64,000 nt of DNA, taken from positions 1,446,001 to 1,510,000 of the forward strand of contig NZ_CP031167.1 of the NCBI RefSeq assembly GCF_004346925.1. Direction: 5' to 3'. The stretch is from Stenotrophomonas sp. ASS1 (GTDB taxonomy: Bacteria > Pseudomonadota > Gammaproteobacteria > Xanthomonadales > Xanthomonadaceae). The position numbers were made by a program, and so were the translations under genes. The notes beneath the pieces were generated by a model that had not been told where the DNA came from, did not search any database, and worked only from the letters and a program-made list of their open reading frames with translations. Below are positions 63,275 to 64,000 of the stretch, piece after piece (position 1 is the first letter of the stretch; the number at the start of each line of letters is the position of its first letter).

Positions 63275-63757
63275 ATGGCTCTACGCGCGCCCCGCTGGCA
63301 ACCTCCTCGCACCCAACGGGGTGCGGTGCTCTACGTTGCCCTGATCATGCTCATCCTGCTGGCCCTGATCGGCATCGCAGGCATGCAGGTGACAGGCATG
63401 CAGGAGCGTATGGCGGCCAATTATCTAAGGACCAACCTGGCGTTCCAGAACGCCGAGCAGAACGCTCGTCAGGTTGAGGACACCATTGCCACCACCATCG
63501 AGGGCGGTGGGTTGTACGCTGCGGCGCAGGAGGCCTGCAGCCCTACCTACGACCCACTGACCTGGGCCAATGGAGTTTCCGCCAATTCGGCGCAGTACAC
63601 CCGTCGGATCGACAAGTGCTTCCCGTCCTCCAGCCGTCGCGTGGGTGCGAAGTTGAACGAAGACACCGGCAACATCTATCAGGTCACTGCCCTGTCCAGT
63701 GATGCCACCACCAACGCTTCGGCCAGCGCCGTCATCGATACGGTTTTCATTCCATGA
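63275..63757 (+). CDS. pilX: Type IV pilus assembly protein PilX
   Basis: 160 residues. An N-terminal QRGAVLYVALIMLILLALIGIAGMQVTGMQERMAANYL, the PilX pattern (GxxL...MLxLL...QERMA), is followed by a small domain with two Cys. It works with PilV, PilW and PilY1 at the pilus tip. It starts 8 bp after pilW and overlaps pilY1 by 4 bp. Confidence 0.9.
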   Translation: MALRAPRWQPPRTQRGAVLYVALIMLILLALIGIAGMQVTGMQERMAANYLRTNLAFQNAEQNARQVEDTIATTIEGGGLYAAAQEACSPTYDPLTWANGVSANSAQYTRRIDKCFPSSSRRVGAKLNEDTGNIYQVTALSSDATTNASASAVIDTVFIP

Positions 63758-64000
63758 ACACTCCGCGCCGTTTCCTCCGCCTCACTCCGTCCCAGTGGCT
63801 GCGATGGGGTACCGCTGGTGCTGTCGTCGCTGCTGTCGCCGCACTGGTGATTCCGCTACGTGCGGCCATTGGTGACTTCGATATCGCCCAGGAGCCGCTG
63901 TACAGCAAGCAGAGCCAGCCACCGCTGATGATGATGGTGATGTCGCGCGACGAACAGCTGTTCAACAAGGCATACAGCGACTACACCGACATTGGTGGCG
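63754..64000 (+). CDS. pilY1: PilY1, pilus tip-associated adhesin (partial, cut by window edge)
   Basis: 82 residues are visible. A signal peptide is at about 18-38 (GTAGAVVAAVAALVIPLRAA). The mature start DFDIAQEPLYSKQSQPPLMMMVMSRDEQLFNKAYSDY is typical of PilY1 proteins in this family. The rest, including the calcium-binding beta-propeller, lies beyond the window. The order fimT-pilV-pilW-pilX-pilY1 is the standard operon. Confidence 0.88.
   Translation, partial: MNTPRRFLRLTPSQWLRWGTAGAVVAAVAALVIPLRAAIGDFDIAQEPLYSKQSQPPLMMMVMSRDEQLFNKAYSDYTDIGG

Noticed and set aside
1..64000. CRISPR arrays, rRNA, tRNA, integrases or transposases
   Set aside because: No regularly spaced repeats, no tRNA-like cloverleaf noticed by eye and no recombinase family motifs in any frame. 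The short repeats are SMAG-type palindromes.

Overview
The window is 64 kb of high-GC gammaproteobacterial chromosome. It almost certainly comes from the Stenotrophomonas maltophilia complex or a very close Lysobacteraceae relative. The reasons are the gene families, the codon bias, and many short palindromes that begin with GTAG, the signature of the SMAG repeats of S. maltophilia. I saw no rRNA, tRNA, CRISPR array, prophage or insertion-sequence transposase.

Layout. 1-3.6 kb: an iron-uptake unit on the minus strand (TonB siderophore receptor, DUF3649, PepSY protein) with a Fur-box-like site upstream. 3.6-5.9 kb: a DUF445 membrane protein and an orphan ParB-like protein. 6-9 kb: a divergent pair, omega-amino-acid aminotransferase and puuC. 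9-17 kb: an MHS transporter and a signalling block made of a bacteriohemerythrin, a double-receiver diguanylate cyclase and two paralogous MASE1 membrane proteins that flank a small exported protein. 17.3-30.4 kb: the rest of the putrescine locus (puuB, puuD, puuA, potF, then potGHI and a succinate-semialdehyde dehydrogenase). Between potF and potG lie a flavin monooxygenase, a decayed potG'/potF' chimera, and a low-GC aspzincin metalloprotease enclosed by a perfect 96-bp direct repeat.

30.5-42.1 kb: a ybeZ/ybeY/ybeX-type locus on the minus strand (phoH, ybeY, three unknown envelope genes, corC, an Lnb/DUF4105 protein, corA). It is separated from miaB by a plus-strand HlyD/ABC exporter and by a 480-bp gap rich in DnaA-box-like sites. 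42.3-45 kb: a GST, a WYL regulator and a lytic transglycosylase. 45.1-49.1 kb: the bc1 complex (petABC) followed by sspA-sspB and a strong terminator. 49.1-55.8 kb: housekeeping genes (DUF3301, DUF2272, nadC, Trm112-like, purEK, AhpD-like, sodB, grxD, an SDR). 56-59.3 kb: a large Oar-type TonB receptor. 59.3-59.6 kb: two terminators that bracket a possible small RNA. 59.6-60.9 kb: ppnN. 61.1 kb to the end: the minor pilin operon fimT-pilV-pilW-pilX-pilY1, with pilY1 cut by the window edge.

How the genes work together. PotFGHI would import putrescine. PuuA glutamylates it, PuuB oxidises it, PuuC oxidises the aldehyde and PuuD releases GABA. The aminotransferase and the succinate-semialdehyde dehydrogenase could carry GABA on to succinate. 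The most unusual places are the potF-potG interval, the Lnb-family gene sitting where E. coli has lnt, and the MASE1/diguanylate cyclase/hemerythrin block.
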